Part shown: positions 18,101 through 26,993 of the stretch, piece by piece | Layout: each line of letters begins with the position of its first letter | How positions within the stretch are numbered: the stretch's first letter is position 1 | Assembly: GCF_000585995.1 (NCBI RefSeq) | Contig: NZ_CP007410.1 | Location: 3,685,430 to 3,749,429, forward strand | Length of the DNA stretch: 64,000 bases | Reading direction: 5' to 3' | From: Pseudomonas brassicacearum | GTDB taxonomy: Bacteria > Pseudomonadota > Gammaproteobacteria > Pseudomonadales > Pseudomonadaceae | Program-made: the position numbers and the translations under genes | The notes under the pieces: model-generated | Databases searched by the model: none | Seen by the model: only the letters and a program-made list of their open reading frames with translations | What the model was told of the DNA's origin: nothing

Positions 18101-21100
18101 ACTGGCCGACCTCTGGCGGGACAACCTGAACCGCCCTGAACCCGGCGTCCACGACAACTACTTCACGCTGGGCGGCGATTCCCTGAAGGTCATTCACTTG
18201 CAGATCAAGGCACGTGAACAAGGGATTGCGCTGACCCTGGCGCAGCTTTACCAGCACCCTACCATTGCTCAACTGGCTCAGTGCCTGGAGGCGCAAGAAG
18301 CTTCGTCCACAGGGCTGCAACCCTTGGCCCACGTGGCGCCTTTTGCCCAGGTGCCGCAAGCGATCCGCCAGGCCAGCGAAGGTTTGTACGATGACGTGTT
18401 CGCCGCGTCGCAGCTGCAAGTCGGCATGATCTATCACTCGATGATGCACCCGGAATCCGCGATCTATCACGACATCTTCCGCTACCGTCTGCGCCTGCGT
18501 TGGGATGCGGCGGCCTGGGAACGGGCCTGCACCGCATTGATCCAGCGCCACCCGGCCTTGCGCATGTCGTTCGATATCGGCCACGCCGAAGTGCCCATGG
18601 CCCGGGTTCATTCGACGGTCGAGCCACCCGTGCAGGTCATCGATGTCCTCTCACTGAGCCCCGCTGCACGGGCCGACGCCATTGGCAGCTATGTGGAGGA
18701 ACGTAAACGTTACCGCGAAGACTGGCAGCGGGCGCCGCTGTATCAGTTCTGCGTGTTCGTCGCGCAGGATGAAATCGACCTGGTGTTCAGCTTCCACCAT
18801 GCGATCCTCGACGGCTGGAGTGTCGCGACCTTGATGCGCGATCTGATCACGCTCTACACCTCAGCATCTGACACCGACGCGCTGCCCGCCCTGACCACCA
18901 CGCCAGCCGACTTCGTGGCCCTGGAACAGGAAGCGATGGCAACGGATGAACATCGCCAGTTCTGGAGCGACTATCTGCGCGACGCCCCCGCCGCGGCCAT
19001 GACCAGCTGGATTCATGCAGTGGCCCCTGACTCGATGCCGCATCGCTCGGCCTACCGGGAAATGCCCGCAGCGGACTTGGCCCGGCTCGAAGCGTTCTGC
19101 CAGGCCCAGGACCTGCCGTTGCGCGCGGTCTTGCTGGCGGCCCACGGTTTCGCCCAGGCCATCATGTCCAATCAAAAGGAAGTGCTGTGTGGCGTGATCA
19201 GCCATGGTCGGCCAGAGTTTGCAGATGCCGCCTCGGTCCTGGGCTTGTTCCTCAATACCCTGCCCATGCGCTTGCGCACCCTCGGCCAGGATTGGCTTGC
19301 GGTGATCCGGGCAGTGATTGCCCAGGAACAACAGGTGTTCGCCCATCGGCGCTATCCGTTCGCATTGATCCATCGCGAAACCGACGTCGCCTTGAACGTG
19401 GTGTTCAATTACGTCGACTTTTATGTCCTCAAGGACATGCTGGCAAAGGATGAGGAAATCCTCACCGACTGGGAAACCACGGAAGCCAGCAATTATGACT
19501 TGCTGACCACACTGGGCCGACACCCTGGCAACGGCTCGCTGATGTTGAAGATGGACTACTGCACGGCGCGAGTCGCCACCAGCCAGGTCGAGGCCTATGC
19601 CGATTACCTGCTGCGCACGCTGGAATTGATGATTGCCGCCCCCAACGCCAAACCCTGCATACCGGCATGGCTGCCGCGCCTGGAACGAACCACGCCCGGC
19701 TCGGCCACGGCATTGCCCCATGACAATCTGTCGGCCTTGTTACTGGACAGTTTCGCCCGCCATGACGAGCAGGTCGCGGTGCGTCTAGACCAGACCTGCC
19801 TCTCGTACCGCCAACTGCGGGACGCCAGCGCACAACTGGTGAGTTGGCTGCACCAGCAGGGTATCGGCCAGGGCGATCGGGTCGCGATCATGATGCCCCG
19901 CTCGCCCGACCTGATCGTTGCCTTGCTCGGTGTCATACAGGCCGGCGCTGCGTATGTGCCGATAGACCTGAGCTACCCAAACGAGCGCATCCAACTGATT
20001 CTCGAAGACTCGCAACCACGCCTGGTGCTGTTCGCGGATGCGTCTGCGCACTTGGCGATGGCCCTGGCAGGCCAGGCCGACCAGCGTCACTGGGACAGCG
20101 TGGTCGCCGATTTCGACGACAACCTGGCGCACTGTCACGCGCAGGTTGCCTCTATTGCCGCAGACATCGTGGCTGACGACAACGCCTACTTGCTCTATAC
20201 CTCCGGCTCGACGGGCCGCCCCAAAGGCGTGGCCATGCCGCACCGGGCATTGACCAATATGATCCTCTGGCAGAACCGCCAGCAGGCGCAGGACGTCGGT
20301 CCAGGTGTGCTGAAGACGCTGCAATACTCGCCCATTTCGTTCGACGTATCGTTCCAGGAAATTCTCTCGACCCTGTCTTGCGGTGCCGAGCTGGTGATGA
20401 TCGATGAGGGACTGCGCTATGACTTTATCCGGTTGTTGAAATTCATCTGCGCGCAGGACGTGAACCGCCTGTTCCTGCCCTACGTCGCCTTCCAGGGTTT
20501 GGCTGAAGTCGCCATGCAACTCGGCATCCGCCCCGTATCGCTGCGCCAGATCAACGTGGCAGGCGAGCAACTGAAAATCACGGCGGAGATCCGCGATCTG
20601 ATTGATCACCTCGACGATTGCCGGGTCGAGAACCACTATGGCCCCACCGAAGCCCACGTGGTCACGAGCCTGAAGCTTGAAGGCGCCGCAGCGACCTGGC
20701 CGAGCATGCCGCCCATCGGCACGCCCATCGACGGGGTGCGCATGCACGTCCTGGATGCCGCGGGTAATCCCTGCCCGGTCGGGGTCATGGGCGATCTGTT
20801 CATCGAAGGCGCGTGCCTGGCCAACGGCTACTGGAACCAACCCGATCTGACTGACGAACGCTTTGTCTATCGCCAGCTGGAAGGCCAGACCCGGCGCTTA
20901 TATGAAACCGGGGATATCGGCTTCTACCTGCCTTGGGGCGATCTGGTGTACCAGGGCCGTAGCGATGCCCAAGTCAAAATCCGCGGTTATCGCGTCGAAC
21001 TCGGCGAGATCGAAGTGGCCATGCTCGGCTCCGCCCGGTTCAAGGCCGACATTCAGCAGGTGGCGGTCATCGACAAGCCGGCAACCGATGGCAGTCGTTA

Positions 21101-22430
21101 TCTGGTGGGCTTCGTCCAGCCCATGCCGGGCCGTACGCCGGATCTGGATCAACTCAAGGCCGAAATGCGCCTGGCGCTGCCCGACTACATGGTGCCGACC
21201 ACGCTTGCCAGCATCGCCCAGCTACCGCTTGGACCCACCGGCAAGATCGACCGTCGGCGATTGCAGAAGGTCGACGTTCAACACACGTTGCTGCGGCCCT
21301 TTATTGCGCCCAGGAATGCTGTGGAGGATCTGCTGCAAGCCTATTGGCAAGAAACCCTGGGCATGGAAGACATCAGCGTTTATGACAACTTCTTCGAACT
21401 GGGGGGTAACTCACTCAAGGCAGTGCAACTGGTGGCCATGCTCGCCAGGCATCAGGGCCTGGAGCCATCGCTGTCCGACTTCATCCAGGCCCCGACCATC
21501 GCCGAATTCGCCCAAGTGCTGCAACAGACCGAAACCGGACACCCGGGCACCGGCGCGCTGGTGGACTTCAAAAATGCCCCGCGCCGGCCAATGCTGTTCC
21601 TGGTGCACCCCATCGGCGGGCACGTGCTGTGTTATGCGGCACTGGCGCGCGTTCTCAAGGACCAGGTCCACCTGTATGCACTGCAAGCACCGGGAACATG
21701 GGATGCCCGTGAACCCTTGCAATCGGTGCGGGCCCAGGCGGTGTGTTACGCCGACGCCATTGAAGAGATCGCGCCTGAAGGACCACTGAACGTGGGTGGT
21801 TGGTCCTATGGCGGGGTCGTGGCGTATGAACTGGCGAGCGAGTTGCAGCGACGCGGACGACGCCTGCATAACGTGTTTTTGTTGGACACCATCGTGCGCG
21901 TCAGGCAGGGCGAGGTGCAGATAGAACGCAGCGAGTTCATGAATTGGTTCATGTGGGAACTGCTCAGCGGCGACGGCCAGAAGGAATACGACTACCACGC
22001 CCTGGACTTCTCCTCCATGGCCGACGCCCATGCCTTCGAGGCGATCAGGCAGCACGGCATTGACCAGGGTCTTTTCGACGAGACCCTCACCCTGGCGACG
22101 CTGGAGCAGCTGTTCCGGGTCTTTCATGCCAACTGGCAAGGGTTGCTGGACTACCGCTTCCCGCCACTGGACTTGCCTATCACGCTGTTCGCGGCGGATG
22201 TCGAGCTGCCCGATGTGCTGCAAGCCCCCCATGAACTGGTGGGCACGGCCTTTCGCGACCCGTACCGCGGCTGGCGCTCGATTGCTCCCCAGGTGCAGCG
22301 AGTCGCCGTGGAAGGCGACCATCTGACCATGATGCGCGAGCCCCATATCGAGCGGGTGGGCGAATTCATCAAGTCACGCATCGACGTGGCCCGCGCCAGG
22401 AACGCCGGATCCATGACGGCATTCGCCTGA
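15129..22430 (+). CDS. braB: Two-module NRPS, Cs-A(Ser)-T-C-A(Pro)-T-TE, BraB-type
   Basis: This 2433-aa synthetase is complete. Residue map: starter-type C domain (8-440; HHLIIDG, His148); A1 (450-950; YTSGSTG near 624); T1 (GGDS, Ser1018); C2 (1085-1520; HHAILDG, His1223); A2 (1545-2040); T2 (GGNS, Ser2095); thioesterase (2150-2425; GWSYGG Ser2226, GDH His2398). The A1 code is DVWHLSLIDK, the exact standard Ser code. The A2 code is DVQFNAHVVK, the Pro code with Asn in place of Ile at one position. The leading C domain indicates loading of a (hydroxy)acyl chain. Expected product: acyl-Ser-Pro, the linear di-lipopeptide precursor of brabantamide. The start at 15129 is supported by GGAGAA about 7 bases upstream. 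It is probably cotranscribed with the gene before (105-bp gap) and after (86-bp gap). Confidence 0.85.
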   Translation: MTQTMPASGAEHLLYPLAAPQLDIWLDQVLHGDSPLYNIGGYARINGAVDASLMQMAIDQVVNRHDALRIQLVPGSAEHPLPRQRFLGAVSVPLNVHDVSAHRDAETSALALLQENLQTAFSFDDGLLLRADLIKVREDLYYFFVNGHHLIIDGWSFAMIGRAISQAYTALHDQVENEVTAPTYQTYIEQQGSVKDSASFQRQRQYWLDKYRTLPEPLLAPRYQSRFEQGLAPSQNHAWRLPRALYNRLGEQAKASGQVTVFHVMLAVLYSYFARVEQRDEIVIGLPILNRANAAHKATVGLFVGMSPVRLSLGTDLSFSELVGKIALMLKQDYRYQRFPLSELNRELGLQNQGRRQLFDLVVSYEQDQDTWYGPALAQPVKLSNGYEQMPLSMHIREAAPDDDVWMHFIYNEAYFESAQIEALQQRFTNILECVAADFDAPINTLDLMPATERQVLDEWNRTDVDYPRDVLLHQLIEAQVVARPEAIAVRFEGQALTYDELNRQANRLAHALLEEGLGPDARVAICLERSLEMVVGLLGILKAGAAYVPLDPGYPTDRLSHMLNDSAPGVLITTRGLLTNLPTVTMPVLCLDTDPERLSRQPEHNPDAAALGLTPQHLAYVIYTSGSTGLPKGVMNQHDGVVNRLLWARDAYGVDEHSRVLQKTPFSFDVSVWEFFLPLLSGAQLVVAAPDGHKDPGYLMDIMASAGITLLHFVPSMLQIFLDQVEPQRLPELKQVLCSGEALPPVLQARFFERLPAVQLHNLYGPTEAAIDVTAWHCRPDVHEGIVPIGHPIANIHMHVLDANLQQLPPGVAGELHIGGLGVARGYLNRPELTAERFIRDPFQSAPQARLYKTGDLGRWLPDGSIEYLGRNDFQVKIRGLRIELGEIEAHLLACEGVKDAVVIARQEHKGDAYLSAYLVSEPGCVLSPQALQDALRKQVPDYMVPRHLIQLEQLPLNVNGKLDRKALPEPDAALGGTDATAPRTALEQALADLWRDNLNRPEPGVHDNYFTLGGDSLKVIHLQIKAREQGIALTLAQLYQHPTIAQLAQCLEAQEASSTGLQPLAHVAPFAQVPQAIRQASEGLYDDVFAASQLQVGMIYHSMMHPESAIYHDIFRYRLRLRWDAAAWERACTALIQRHPALRMSFDIGHAEVPMARVHSTVEPPVQVIDVLSLSPAARADAIGSYVEERKRYREDWQRAPLYQFCVFVAQDEIDLVFSFHHAILDGWSVATLMRDLITLYTSASDTDALPALTTTPADFVALEQEAMATDEHRQFWSDYLRDAPAAAMTSWIHAVAPDSMPHRSAYREMPAADLARLEAFCQAQDLPLRAVLLAAHGFAQAIMSNQKEVLCGVISHGRPEFADAASVLGLFLNTLPMRLRTLGQDWLAVIRAVIAQEQQVFAHRRYPFALIHRETDVALNVVFNYVDFYVLKDMLAKDEEILTDWETTEASNYDLLTTLGRHPGNGSLMLKMDYCTARVATSQVEAYADYLLRTLELMIAAPNAKPCIPAWLPRLERTTPGSATALPHDNLSALLLDSFARHDEQVAVRLDQTCLSYRQLRDASAQLVSWLHQQGIGQGDRVAIMMPRSPDLIVALLGVIQAGAAYVPIDLSYPNERIQLILEDSQPRLVLFADASAHLAMALAGQADQRHWDSVVADFDDNLAHCHAQVASIAADIVADDNAYLLYTSGSTGRPKGVAMPHRALTNMILWQNRQQAQDVGPGVLKTLQYSPISFDVSFQEILSTLSCGAELVMIDEGLRYDFIRLLKFICAQDVNRLFLPYVAFQGLAEVAMQLGIRPVSLRQINVAGEQLKITAEIRDLIDHLDDCRVENHYGPTEAHVVTSLKLEGAAATWPSMPPIGTPIDGVRMHVLDAAGNPCPVGVMGDLFIEGACLANGYWNQPDLTDERFVYRQLEGQTRRLYETGDIGFYLPWGDLVYQGRSDAQVKIRGYRVELGEIEVAMLGSARFKADIQQVAVIDKPATDGSRYLVGFVQPMPGRTPDLDQLKAEMRLALPDYMVPTTLASIAQLPLGPTGKIDRRRLQKVDVQHTLLRPFIAPRNAVEDLLQAYWQETLGMEDISVYDNFFELGGNSLKAVQLVAMLARHQGLEPSLSDFIQAPTIAEFAQVLQQTETGHPGTGALVDFKNAPRRPMLFLVHPIGGHVLCYAALARVLKDQVHLYALQAPGTWDAREPLQSVRAQAVCYADAIEEIAPEGPLNVGGWSYGGVVAYELASELQRRGRRLHNVFLLDTIVRVRQGEVQIERSEFMNWFMWELLSGDGQKEYDYHALDFSSMADAHAFEAIRQHGIDQGLFDETLTLATLEQLFRVFHANWQGLLDYRFPPLDLPITLFAADVELPDVLQAPHELVGTAFRDPYRGWRSIAPQVQRVAVEGDHLTMMREPHIERVGEFIKSRIDVARARNAGSMTAFA

Positions 22431-22516
22431 CCATTACCGACGGTCGCGGGGCTGGATTGACGGCCCCGCTTGACTCAAATACCCGGTCGTCCCGGGCTTG
22501 ATACAGGTGAAACAGC

Positions 22517-23677
22517 ATGACAGAACCCAGAAAAGCCATTGTGGCCGGCGCCGGTATCGGCGGACTGACCGCCGCCATCGCGTTGCAGCGAGCGGGCTGG
22601 CAGGTCAAGGTCTTCGAAGCGGCCCAGACGCTGCGTACCGGTGGCACCGGCTTGTCCATCATGGCCAATGCCATGGCGGCCCTGCATTCGATCGATGCCC
22701 ATGTGCCGGTGGAACAGATGGGCCAGGTGATCCGAGCGTTTTTTTTCAAGAAACAAAATGGGGCTCCCATCACCAGCATGCCGATCCACGAGATCGGCGA
22801 ACAGTTGGGTCACCCCAGTGTAAATATCCAGCGCCCCCTGCTGCTGCGTGCCCTGGCGCAGCAGCTCGCACCTGACACCCTGACCACCGGGTTGCGCTGC
22901 GTGGGTTATACCCACCGCCCGGATGGCGTCACGGTGCGGTTCGAAGATGGCAGCACCGACGAGGCTGATCTACTGATTGGCGCCGATGGCCTGAACTCAG
23001 TGATCCGCCAGCAGATGCTGGGCGAGACGCCCACACGCCCATCGGGCTATGTCGCCTGGCTGGCGGTTACGCCATTCAGCCATCCGGTCATGACCGAAGG
23101 TTATGTGGCGCATTATTGGGGCCGCGGCAAGCGCTTTGGACTTTGCGATGTGGGGGATGGCCAGGCGTATTGGTGGGGAACCTGCAATCACGAAAACGCA
23201 GCGGACGCCGCCTTGAACATCAGCAAGGAGGAAGTGCTCAGTGCCTACGCCGGCTGGGCGCCGGAAGTCGTGGCGGCCATCGAGGCCACCCCCGAAAGCG
23301 CGTTGTTGAAAATGCATGCCCGGGATCGCCGTCCCGTGGAGCAATTCTGTGACGGGCACGTGGTCCTGTTGGGTGATGCGGCTCATCCCATGTTGCCCAG
23401 CCTGGGCCAGGGTGCAGCGCAGGCGATTGAAGATGCCGTGGTGTTGGCCGAACGCCTGGCGCAAACGCCAGACCTGCGCACCGCGCTGGCAAATTACCAA
23501 GCGTACCGACACCCCCGGGCCAATGGGATCGTCAATGCCGCCCGTTTCATGAGTGGCATCGAACAAGCCGAGTCGGCGCTCGCTTGCTGGCTTCGAGAGT
23601 GGTATTTCCGCCTGACCCCACAAAGCAGCCTGCGTAAAAAGAACATCGACATCCTGTCATTCAAGCCCAGCGCATAA
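22517..23677 (+). CDS. braC: FAD-dependent monooxygenase, BraC-type
   Basis: This 386-aa flavoprotein monooxygenase belongs to the salicylate/PHBH hydroxylase fold. It has an N-terminal Rossmann motif GAGIGGLTAAIALQRAGW with the FAD-ribose acid at VFEAA, a middle LLIGADGLNSVIRQQ motif (DG), and the second FAD motif GDAAHPMLPSLGQGAAQAIE. In the published brabantamide pathway an FAD-dependent Baeyer-Villiger monooxygenase converts the linear acyl-Ser-Pro into the bicyclic carbamate; the position right after a Ser-Pro NRPS supports the same role here. A weak AGGTGA ribosome site precedes the ATG. Membership of the flavoprotein hydroxylase family is certain; the carbamate-forming role is inferred from synteny. 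Confidence 0.8.
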   Translation: MTEPRKAIVAGAGIGGLTAAIALQRAGWQVKVFEAAQTLRTGGTGLSIMANAMAALHSIDAHVPVEQMGQVIRAFFFKKQNGAPITSMPIHEIGEQLGHPSVNIQRPLLLRALAQQLAPDTLTTGLRCVGYTHRPDGVTVRFEDGSTDEADLLIGADGLNSVIRQQMLGETPTRPSGYVAWLAVTPFSHPVMTEGYVAHYWGRGKRFGLCDVGDGQAYWWGTCNHENAADAALNISKEEVLSAYAGWAPEVVAAIEATPESALLKMHARDRRPVEQFCDGHVVLLGDAAHPMLPSLGQGAAQAIEDAVVLAERLAQTPDLRTALANYQAYRHPRANGIVNAARFMSGIEQAESALACWLREWYFRLTPQSSLRKKNIDILSFKPSA

Positions 23678-24034
23678 GGCGTTGCACGGTGCACAGCAAC
23701 GAGATGCGTCAATGACAAAAAACGACTCCTACACAGACAAAAAACGACATCTGGATAAACGAAAATCGAGAAATCCGAATATTCCGCCATAATCGAAAGT
23801 CTGAATTTCGGGCATTTTTGCCAGATTATTCCTACATGCAAGATCCGTTAAAAACAGATAACGAGCAGCTTTTCAGGAGTAAATAAACACCTTAAACCAT
23901 TAATTTAATTAGATATTCAACAAAAAAAAAGCCTAAGGACACGCCCTCGCCGTAGTCACCAATCGAGGAACAGACCTTCGTCAAATGCGTATTTTTGCCA
24001 GGAGTCATCGCAAAGCAGCGCCCCCCCCCTGACC
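23678..24034. other. AT-rich intergenic segment after braC
   Basis: No gene is supported here. Bases ~23700-23960 are clearly AT-richer than the surroundings, with runs such as CAAAAAAAAAG near 23926 and AATTTAATTAGATATTC near 23900. No clear rho-independent hairpin was found. A nine-C run at 24021-24029 precedes the duplicated upstream element. Confidence 0.6.
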
Positions 24035-24138
24035 CGGGATGTCCCTGTTTTCCCTTACAGACTTTTCCTACGCCGAAACGCTTAATAGTCCTACCGGCTG
24101 AACCGTTTATGTGTGAATGGATTCACAGGTGATATTTG
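24035..24138 (+). promoter_or_regulatory. Putative shared promoter/operator element, copy 2 (upstream of luxR)
   Basis: This is the near duplicate of 13601-13703. The copy contains a perfect dyad GTGAAT-GG-ATTCAC at 24113-24126; the braA copy has a related, imperfect dyad (TGGA..TCCA) at the same place. An in-frame ATG at 24117 falls inside this element, which argues against it being the regulator's start. Confidence 0.6.
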
Positions 24139-24254
24139 ACCCCCAAGGTATCAAATCCAGAAAAGGCTTCAGCATTTTGAGAAGCGGTCGGATTTTCTTC
24201 CGTCAACGATCACTGAGATGCGCGGAGCTTTTTCGAAGTATGCAGGTAAGCAGA

Positions 24255-25082
24255 ATGAATCGACATGCGTGTATTGAGGGCGCCGAGAAATCGCACCTCT
24301 ACGTAGAGCTAGGAAAGCTGATTTCAAGTGTCGGGCACGAGAGCTTCTTGACCAACATGCACCAGATGATCGAAACATCGGTGCCTGTCAGTCGACTCGA
24401 GTTGAGTGAATGGACCGTCGACGATACCCAAACGGACGTTCTCGATGTCCAACTGCTGGGGTACGCGGGCTCAGAAAGAAACGCGCACATGCAATCCGCC
24501 TGCCCCACCAGTGCAATACAGCGCAATGATCACCCCTTGGTGAAAAGAGTGCTGGAGGTGGACGACGCCTTGCTGATCCATCTGAACGCCCGGATGCAGG
24601 ACGAAAAAGGCAACAACTGCCTTGGCACATCCCATCAATGCTATCTGATTTCACGCAAGGCCAATCGTCGTTGCGTGATCTCGGTGCATCGCCCCCAGGG
24701 ACAGCGCGACTTTTCCCTCCAGGAACTGTCCTTTTTGAAGTACCTCTCCGAGACGCTGCTGCCGCTGGCGGAGCGACATGCCCATCTCAATCGGCAGTCG
24801 TGCTTTAAAAACCCTGGCAGCGCCGCGAGCCATTCGCTCGATAGCGTTGAACAGACCCAGTTGCAGCGCGATTTCAATGAGCGATTGAGCCCCTGCGACG
24901 TCACGCTTTCGGTGCGGGAAAAAGAGGTCTGCCTGGGGCTGCTGGCTGGAGGCACCGTACCGGAGATCGCGGAAAAGCTAAGGGTCAAGAACAGCTCCAT
25001 CGAAACCTATCTCAAACGTGCCGCCGCCAAGTTGGGTGTCAGCGGACGGCATGGGCTGGCGAAATGGATGATCGGATCATGA
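24255..25082 (+). CDS. LuxR-family transcriptional regulator
   Basis: This is a protein of about 275 aa with a C-terminal LuxR/GerE helix-turn-helix (TLSVREKEVCLGLLAGG, then IAEKLRVKNSSIETYLKRAA, ending KLGVSGRHGLAKWMIGS). The N-terminal ~190 residues show no acyl-homoserine-lactone-binding signature and no receiver aspartate; they may be a GAF-like sensor, as in regulators next to Pseudomonas lipopeptide clusters. Starts are possible at 24117, 24240 and 24255. The first lies inside the duplicated upstream element. 24255 is preferred, with AGGTAAG about 7 bases upstream, but 24240 cannot be excluded. It is probably the pathway regulator for the bra genes and perhaps the upstream NRPS. Confidence 0.82.
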   Translation: MNRHACIEGAEKSHLYVELGKLISSVGHESFLTNMHQMIETSVPVSRLELSEWTVDDTQTDVLDVQLLGYAGSERNAHMQSACPTSAIQRNDHPLVKRVLEVDDALLIHLNARMQDEKGNNCLGTSHQCYLISRKANRRCVISVHRPQGQRDFSLQELSFLKYLSETLLPLAERHAHLNRQSCFKNPGSAASHSLDSVEQTQLQRDFNERLSPCDVTLSVREKEVCLGLLAGGTVPEIAEKLRVKNSSIETYLKRAAAKLGVSGRHGLAKWMIGS

Positions 25083-25169
25083 CCGCACGCTGCGGGCGAA
25101 CGCGGCCCCAATAGAACCCGCCTGCCCGCGCCTGCGGGGCCTGAGCAGGTACCACGATGAGACAGGTCG

Positions 25170-26594
25170 ATGCATAAACTCTTGAGCCCCCTGGCGGTCG
25201 CGGCATTCATGCTCGGCGGTTGTTCGCTTATCCCGGACTACCAGCGTCCCGATGCACCGATAGCCGGGCAATACCCGCAGACGTCCGCTTATGCCCCGGC
25301 CCTGTCGGGGCCTATCGCGGCTGAACAGGGTTGGCGTGATCTGTTCCAGGATCCAGCGCTGCAGCAACTCATCGAAAGTGCGCTGGTCAACAACCGCGAC
25401 TTGCGGGTGGCGGCCCTGAACGTCGAGGCTTACCAGGCGCAATATCGGATTCAGCGGGCGGATCTCTACCCGGCGATCAGTGCCAATGGCACAGGTTCGC
25501 GCCAACGGTTGCCGGCCAGCCTGACGGGAACCGGCGAACCCGCGATTAGCAGCTCGTATTCGGCCACACTGGGCATCAGCGCCTATGAACTGGACCTGTT
25601 CGGGCGAATACGCAGCCTCAGTGAGGAGGCGTCGCTGGTCTATCTGTCCAGCGAAGAAGCCCGTCGCAGCACCCAGTTGAGCCTGGTGGCCAGCGTGGCC
25701 AGCGCCTACCTGACCTGGCGTGCCGATCAGGAGCTGCTGACGCTGACCCGCGACACGCTCCAGTCCTACGAGGAAAGCCTGCGCCTGACCGAACGCAGCA
25801 ATCAGGTCGGCACCGCCTCGGCCCTGAGCCTGAGCCAATCGCGAACCTCGGTGGAAAGCGCCAAGGCCAGCCTGGCCAAGTTTCAACGCCAGGTTGCCCA
25901 GGACCTCAACAGCCTCACGTTACTGGTGGGCACGTCGGTCGCGGATGACCTGCCCGCCCGGCCGCTGGCATCCGACCTGCTCATCGAAGTACCGGCCGGA
26001 CTGCCTTCGGACCTGTTGCAGCGGCGGCCGGACATTCTTGAGGCCGAGTACCTGTTGCAATCGGCCAATGCCAACATCGGCGCGGCACGCGCCGCGTTCT
26101 TCCCGAGCATCAGCCTGACCGCCAATGCCGGCAGTTCGAGCAGCGAACTGTCCGGGCTGTTCAAGGGTGGTTCGGGCAGTTGGGTGTTTCAACCACAGAT
26201 CAATTTGCCAATTTTCAATGCCGGCAGCCTTCGGGCGAGCCTGAACTATTCGAAAATCCAGAAAGACATCCGTGTGTCGCAATACGAAAAAGCAATCCAG
26301 ACCGCCTTCCAGGAAGTTTCCGATGGCTTGGCGGCACGCAAGACCTATAAGGACCAACTGCTCGCCCAGCATGACCTGGTACAGGCCAACCAGGACTACT
26401 ACCGCCTGGCGGAGCGGCGCTATCGGATTGGCGTGGACAGCAGCCTGACGTTCCTTGATGCCCAACGCTCGCTGTTCAGCGCCCGACAAACCCTGATCGC
26501 CGACCGGCTGTCGCAACTGCTCGCCGAGGTCAGTCTGTACAAGGCTCTGGGCGGGGGTTGGGTAGAACGCACAAACAAAGTGACTGTGAGGTGA
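25170..26594 (+). CDS. RND efflux outer-membrane factor lipoprotein (NodT/OprM family)
   Basis: This 474-aa outer-membrane channel subunit begins [19 protein letters not shown], a lipoprotein signal peptide with lipobox LGGC. Two OEP repeats follow, with hallmark segments [16 protein letters not shown] and [20 protein letters not shown], and an alpha-helical C-terminal repeat ending in [19 protein letters not shown]. NodT-like factors next to Pseudomonas lipopeptide synthetases usually work with a MacA/MacB pair; no fusion protein or pump is visible beside this one, so it must pair with partners elsewhere. It starts 87 bp after the luxR gene and probably exports the lipopeptide or brabantamide product (inference). 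Confidence 0.9.
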   Translation: MHKLLSPLAVAAFMLGGCSLIPDYQRPDAPIAGQYPQTSAYAPALSGPIAAEQGWRDLFQDPALQQLIESALVNNRDLRVAALNVEAYQAQYRIQRADLYPAISANGTGSRQRLPASLTGTGEPAISSSYSATLGISAYELDLFGRIRSLSEEASLVYLSSEEARRSTQLSLVASVASAYLTWRADQELLTLTRDTLQSYEESLRLTERSNQVGTASALSLSQSRTSVESAKASLAKFQRQVAQDLNSLTLLVGTSVADDLPARPLASDLLIEVPAGLPSDLLQRRPDILEAEYLLQSANANIGAARAAFFPSISLTANAGSSSSELSGLFKGGSGSWVFQPQINLPIFNAGSLRASLNYSKIQKDIRVSQYEKAIQTAFQEVSDGLAARKTYKDQLLAQHDLVQANQDYYRLAERRYRIGVDSSLTFLDAQRSLFSARQTLIADRLSQLLAEVSLYKALGGGWVERTNKVTVR

Positions 26595-26600
26595 CTGCAA

Positions 26601-26807
26601 ATGGGCACATTCGAACCCGGGGCACTGGTGCGCTTACGCTCGGGAGGTAAAACGATGGTAGTCAAACACGCTTCGTCGATATCCCAGCTGCCCGAAACCT
26701 CGCTGCTGCTGTGCGAGTACCGGGCCAAGAATCGGCTGGTGCAAGGCTTCTATGCGATACGCGACTTGATCCCGGCCTCCGGAAACCCGGGCACTGAAAG
26801 ATCATAG
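26601..26807 (+). CDS. Small DUF2158-like protein
   Basis: This 68-aa protein starts 7 bases after the efflux factor's stop, with GAGGTG as ribosome site. The N-terminal FEPGALVRLRSGGKTMVV matches the conserved start of DUF2158 proteins (GDxVxLKSGGPxMTV), followed by a Cys and an aromatic-rich strand (LLCEYRAKNRLVQGFYAI). Function of the family is not known. Tight spacing suggests cotranscription with the outer-membrane factor. The motif match makes a real gene likely despite its size. Confidence 0.6.
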   Translation: MGTFEPGALVRLRSGGKTMVVKHASSISQLPETSLLLCEYRAKNRLVQGFYAIRDLIPASGNPGTERS

Positions 26808-26839
26808 CCAACCCAGCCATCAGGGAAAAACGGCCCCCT

Positions 26840-26970
26840 GTGGCGAGGGAGCTTGCTCCCGCTGGGCTGCGCAGCAGCCCCAAAAAAGCTGAACGCAATC
26901 AACCTGAAACACCTCAGCGGCCGGTTTCGGGGCTGCTTCGCACCCCAGCGGGAGCAAGCTCCCTCGCCAC
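26840..26970. repeat. REP-type inverted repeat pair (GTGGCGAGGGAGCTTGCTCCC class)
   Basis: GTGGCGAGGGAGCTTGCTCC at 26840 faces its reverse complement GGAGCAAGCTCCCTCGCCAC ending at 26970. Inner arms GGGCTGC..GCAGCCC also pair. It sits between convergent genes and could stop transcription from both sides. A second element of the same class is at 59968. Confidence 0.85.
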
Positions 26971-26993
26971 AAAAGCGGCCCGATGCGCCGTCG

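Noticed and set aside
1..23677. One single assembly line joining the first NRPS and the Ser-Pro NRPS
   Set aside because: Each has its own terminal thioesterase and the second starts with a starter-type C domain, so two separate products are more likely.
24117..24254. N-terminal extension of the LuxR-type regulator from ATG 24117
   Set aside because: That ATG lies inside the duplicated upstream element, whose other copy is non-coding before braA, and it has no ribosome site.
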